This document shows, in pieces, positions 61,060-64,000 of a stretch of 64,000 nt of DNA. Origin of the DNA: Pseudopedobacter sp044361595 (GTDB lineage: Bacteria > Bacteroidota > Bacteroidia > Sphingobacteriales > Sphingobacteriaceae); contig JBIKIN010000013.1 of NCBI GenBank assembly GCA_044361595.1, positions 1-64,000 of the forward strand, written 5' to 3'. The translations under genes and the position numbers were made by a program. The number at the start of each line of letters is the position of its first letter. Within the stretch, counting starts at the first letter, position 1. The notes beneath the pieces are model-generated. The model saw only the letters and a list, made by a program, of their open reading frames with translations. It ran no database searches and was not told the DNA's origin.

Positions 61060-62646
61060 TTGAAAAATTTAAGTCGAAGAAGCTTTTTAAACAAAAGCGG
61101 AATGCTTTTAGGAGGAACTTACCCAGCCTTAATGGCTTTAGGGATGCTAAAACCTGCCCCAGCCCATGCTTTTGATTTGCAAAGTGATCCAAATGGTAAA
61201 AAAATATTAATTTTAGGAGCTGGCCTTTGCGGGATGACTGCCGCCTACGAATTAACCAAATTAGGTTATAATTGCACTATTTTAGAAGCCCGTGAACGTA
61301 CAGGCGGAAGATGTTGGAGTGTTAAAAAAGGAAGTGAAAACCAAGAAATTGGGCAAAGTAAACAAATAGCTCAGTTTGATGATGGACAATATTTTAATGC
61401 TGGACCAAGCAGAATACCTCATCATCATGAATTGACATTACACTATTGTAAAGAGTTAAATGTGCCGCTTCAAATTTATAATAATGTAAACGAAGGTGCT
61501 TACTATTTTGCAGAAGGAAAAGGGCCATTATCAAACAAAAAAATAAGAGTTAGAGAAATCCATAACGATATGCGTGGGTATATGAGCGAATTGCTTTATA
61601 AATCCATTAGTCAAGACAAATTAGATTTAGACCTCACAAATGAAGATGTTACCAAAGTATTAGAATATTTAAGAGCCGAAGGTGGCTTAGATATAGATAA
61701 TTTATACAAAGCATCCGCAAGAAGAGGATACACCAATCCCCCTTCAGTAGGTAATCAAGCTGGTGAAATTGCATCGGCACATCCATTGTCCAATATTTTA
61801 TCCTCAGGCTTAGCCGATCCCGATTTTTACAACGTTGCAGAATACACTTACGAATTACAAATGACTATGTTCCAGGCTATTGGCGGTATGGATAAAATAG
61901 CGAGTGCTTTGGAGGAAAAAGTAAGTAAGTTCATCAAAAAAGGAGCTATAGTAAAAGAAATAAAAAACTTAGATAATGGCGTAAAAGTGAGCTATCAAGA
62001 TGTTTCTGGCTTAAAAGAAATTGAAGCCGATATATGCATTTGTACTATTCCGTTAAAAGTTTTGAGCGATATTAATCATAATTTTTCATCGGTGGCAAGC
62101 CGAGCCATTGATTACGCTACATATATTAATACTGGTAAAATTGGACTTCAATTCAAACGCAGATTTTGGGAAGAAGACGAGCAAATTTATGGCGGCATTA
62201 CCCATACCAATAATCAACTTACACAGATATTTTACCCATCTAATGATTATCAATCTAAAAAAGGTATGCTTTTAGGTTATTATAATTTTAACGAAAAAGC
62301 AGTAGAAACAGGAAATTTGGCTTACGCCGATAGAGAAAAACTAGCGATAGAAAAAGGAGCTTTAATTCATCCACAATATTTAACCGAGTTTGAAAAATCG
62401 TTTTCGGTAAGCTGGCAAAATACACCTTACAGTTTGGGTGGTTGGGCTTTATACACATCAGAAAGTAGAGAAAAAATTTACAAACCATTGTTAAAACCTG
62501 ATAAGCAAGTTTACTTCGCAGGCGAACACATGTCATACTTAAATGCATGGATGGCTGGAGCGTTCGAGTCGGCTAGAAGTGTGGTAAATGATGTAAACAA
62601 CAGATTAGGTGAAAAAAGACAAGAATATCAGAAAGTGAAAGAATAA
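61060..62646 (+). CDS. Tat-exported FAD-dependent amine oxidase (L-amino acid/monoamine oxidase family)
   Basis: The 528-residue protein begins at TTG 61060 and has a twin-arginine signal (S-R6-R7-S-F-L) followed by a hydrophobic helix ending near APAHA. The FAD-binding Rossmann motif ILGAGLCGMTAAYELTKLG is at about residues 50-68 with the EARERTGGRC continuation, and the closing FAGEHMSYLNAWMAGAFESA motif is near 485-504, as in L-amino acid oxidases and monoamine oxidases. It would fold in the cytoplasm with FAD and be exported by Tat. A Tat-exported aminotransferase gene follows 231 bases downstream. Confidence 0.92.
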   Translation: MKNLSRRSFLNKSGMLLGGTYPALMALGMLKPAPAHAFDLQSDPNGKKILILGAGLCGMTAAYELTKLGYNCTILEARERTGGRCWSVKKGSENQEIGQSKQIAQFDDGQYFNAGPSRIPHHHELTLHYCKELNVPLQIYNNVNEGAYYFAEGKGPLSNKKIRVREIHNDMRGYMSELLYKSISQDKLDLDLTNEDVTKVLEYLRAEGGLDIDNLYKASARRGYTNPPSVGNQAGEIASAHPLSNILSSGLADPDFYNVAEYTYELQMTMFQAIGGMDKIASALEEKVSKFIKKGAIVKEIKNLDNGVKVSYQDVSGLKEIEADICICTIPLKVLSDINHNFSSVASRAIDYATYINTGKIGLQFKRRFWEEDEQIYGGITHTNNQLTQIFYPSNDYQSKKGMLLGYYNFNEKAVETGNLAYADREKLAIEKGALIHPQYLTEFEKSFSVSWQNTPYSLGGWALYTSESREKIYKPLLKPDKQVYFAGEHMSYLNAWMAGAFESARSVVNDVNNRLGEKRQEYQKVKE

Positions 62647-62670
62647 TGAATGATTGATTGAAGGAAGGAA

Positions 62671-62780
62671 TGAAGGATAGAATGATTGAAGGATAGAATG
62701 ATTGAAGGATAGAATGATTGAAGGATAGAATGATTGAAGGATAGAATGATTGAAGGATAGAATGATTGAAGGATAGAATG
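62671..62780. repeat. 16-bp tandem repeat (seven units)
   Basis: The unit ATTGAAGGATAGAATG occurs six times without change at 62685-62780 and a seventh, partial unit lies at 62671-62684. It begins 24 bases after the amine oxidase stop codon. The unit length is not a multiple of three and no frame is open across it, so it is non-coding. Perfect identity suggests recent slippage and a variable copy number. Confidence 0.95.
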
Positions 62781-62877
62781 AGAAAATAATATAATTAAAA
62801 AAACAAACTAAGCAAACCTGTCTGCGGACTTCGGACTTTAAACTTCCATCTTTAAACTAATGACTAAATAAAAAACC

Positions 62878-64000
62878 ATGGCAAATCAACTAAACAGACG
62901 TAGCTGGATCAAATCTAGCGCATTAATTGCAGGAGGCGCAGCCTTCTTTTCTGGTGGTTTTACATCGACTTTAGCCAAAACTAAAATTGCTAAAAAACCT
63001 GTAAAAACACTATATTTCGAATCAGACCAATCTGTTTTAGCTAAATTACCTCCAAATATAAAGGCTCGTTTATCTGCTAATGAAAACCCATTTGGTCCAT
63101 CTCCAAAAGCTAAAAAAGCTATTATGGAGGCCATGGATAAAAGTTATCAATATCCATTTTTTAACTACCCTACCCTAGCCCAAAAAATAATGGCTTTTGA
63201 GGGAATTAATAAAGACCAAATTATGTTAGATGCTGGATCTAGCCCAATTTTAAAAGCAGCAGCTATTCACTTTACCAAAGGAGGTGGAAATATCATCACC
63301 GGCGACCCAAGTTATGATGATTTACCCTCAACGGCTGAAGAATTTGGAGCAACATTGATTAAAGTTCCTCTTACTTCCGATTATAAATTAGATTTAGATG
63401 CCATGGAAAAAAGCGTAAATGCAGAAACCAAATTGGTATACATTTGCAATCCAAATAATCCTACTGCAACCGTTGTTGATACCGCGAAATTAAAAGCCTT
63501 TGTAGAACGTGTTTCGGCTAAAGTCCCTGTATTTATTGATGAAGCTTATATCGATTATTTAGAAGATCCGTTATCAGTAACTTTAGTTTCAGCAATTAAA
63601 AAAGGACAAAATGTAATTGTTGCTCGTACTTTTTCAAAGCTACACGGCTTTGCGGGATTAAGAGTAGGCTATGCAATGGCACAACCCAAAATGGTTGAAT
63701 TATTATCGCAATATTGCAACGGTGCAATGTCTATATCGGCAACTTCATTAATGGGAGCTATTGCTTCATTTGATGATAAAGAGTTTCTAGAAGATGCTAA
63801 AAAGAAGACATTTGCCTCAAGAGAATTTTTATATAAAACATTAAAGGAAGAAGGATACACTTACATTCCATCTTCAGCAAATTTTGTAATGTTCCCGATT
63901 AAAATGGATGGTAAAAAGTTTGTGGGCGAGATGATGAAACGTGGTGTAAGCATCAGAAACTGGGAATTTAACAATAAACATTACTGCCGTGTGAGCGTTG
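62878..64000 (+). CDS. Tat-exported HisC-like class I/II PLP aminotransferase (partial, 3' end beyond window)
   Basis: The open frame from ATG 62878 runs off the window end after 374 residues. It has a twin-arginine signal (N-R7-R8-S-W-I, then AGGAAFFSGG) and a fold-type I domain like histidinol-phosphate aminotransferases: LSANENPFGPSPKA (66-79), YICNPNNPT (188-196), DEAYIDY (221-227) and the PLP lysine K254 in ARTFSKLHGFAGLRVGY. True HisC is cytoplasmic, so this is a periplasmic relative with unknown substrate. It is preceded by a Tat-exported amine oxidase. Confidence 0.93.
   Translation, partial: MANQLNRRSWIKSSALIAGGAAFFSGGFTSTLAKTKIAKKPVKTLYFESDQSVLAKLPPNIKARLSANENPFGPSPKAKKAIMEAMDKSYQYPFFNYPTLAQKIMAFEGINKDQIMLDAGSSPILKAAAIHFTKGGGNIITGDPSYDDLPSTAEEFGATLIKVPLTSDYKLDLDAMEKSVNAETKLVYICNPNNPTATVVDTAKLKAFVERVSAKVPVFIDEAYIDYLEDPLSVTLVSAIKKGQNVIVARTFSKLHGFAGLRVGYAMAQPKMVELLSQYCNGAMSISATSLMGAIASFDDKEFLEDAKKKTFASREFLYKTLKEEGYTYIPSSANFVMFPIKMDGKKFVGEMMKRGVSIRNWEFNNKHYCRVSV

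Overview
The window is about 64 kb of a low-GC, densely coding bacterial chromosome of the Bacteroidota, most likely Sphingobacteriaceae (Pedobacter-like). Supporting signs are an S8 protease ending in a type A sorting domain of the type IX secretion system, several TAnnTTTG-type -7 promoter boxes, weak Shine-Dalgarno sites, frequent TTG starts, many lipoproteins, and Bacteroidota-typical families (ECF sigma/anti-sigma pairs, DUF547, YHYH, MauE-HMA, GH43 with sulfatase). The genus is inference; no rRNA, tRNA, CRISPR array or prophage was seen.

Layout. 1-2.7 kb: a cut-off small secreted protein, an exonuclease/GIY-YIG nuclease fusion and a periplasmic FKBP. 2.8-6.2 kb: an intergenic repeat, then a tightly packed operon of ECF sigma factor, small anti-sigma-like protein, Spy/CpxP-like protein, YHYH lipoprotein, MORN-repeat lipoprotein and SCO1-type copper protein. 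6.2-20.1 kb: queuosine-precursor transporter, methionine aminotransferase next to omega-amidase, PBP1A, a 1045-residue metalloprotease/propeller/barrel protein, MsrB, exported aldose epimerase, EF-P and an MBOAT/SGNH acylation pair.

20.1-24.5 kb is an accessory island: an AraC regulator, a cupin pseudogene, a small protein with a decayed duplicate 1.4 kb upstream, OsmC, a nitrilase, an acetyltransferase that has lost its 3' end, and a REP-associated tyrosine transposase (RAYT) flanked by palindromic REP sequences in opposite orientation.

24.5-43.7 kb: SlyD, YyaL, a dipeptide epimerase, DUF547, an operon coupling a FAD oxidoreductase and a membrane polyferredoxin to two GT2 glycosyltransferases, the secreted S8 protease, a possible structured RNA region, an HMA-like/AraC fusion regulator beside an HMA-MauE membrane protein, NAD(P)HX repair, an FMN split-barrel oxidase, a SigK/RskA-type pair and LipA. 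43.8-50.6 kb: a second copy of the intergenic repeat, malate dehydrogenase, a retropepsin-like protein, truncated hemoglobin, a paralogous pair of secreted unknowns and GyrB. 50.8-64 kb: an FG-GAP lipoprotein, DUF58, GH43 with sulfatase, a class III aminotransferase divergent from a B12-type radical SAM protein, GNAT and VOC proteins, and a Tat-exported amine oxidase followed by a 16-bp tandem repeat and a Tat-exported HisC-like aminotransferase that runs off the end.

Most of the window is ordinary core metabolism and envelope maintenance. The parts most likely to hide undescribed biology are the ECF-YHYH-MORN-SCO operon, the FAD/polyferredoxin/glycosyltransferase operon, the HMA-AraC regulator with its neighbour, the Tat-exported oxidase/aminotransferase pair and the RAYT/REP element.
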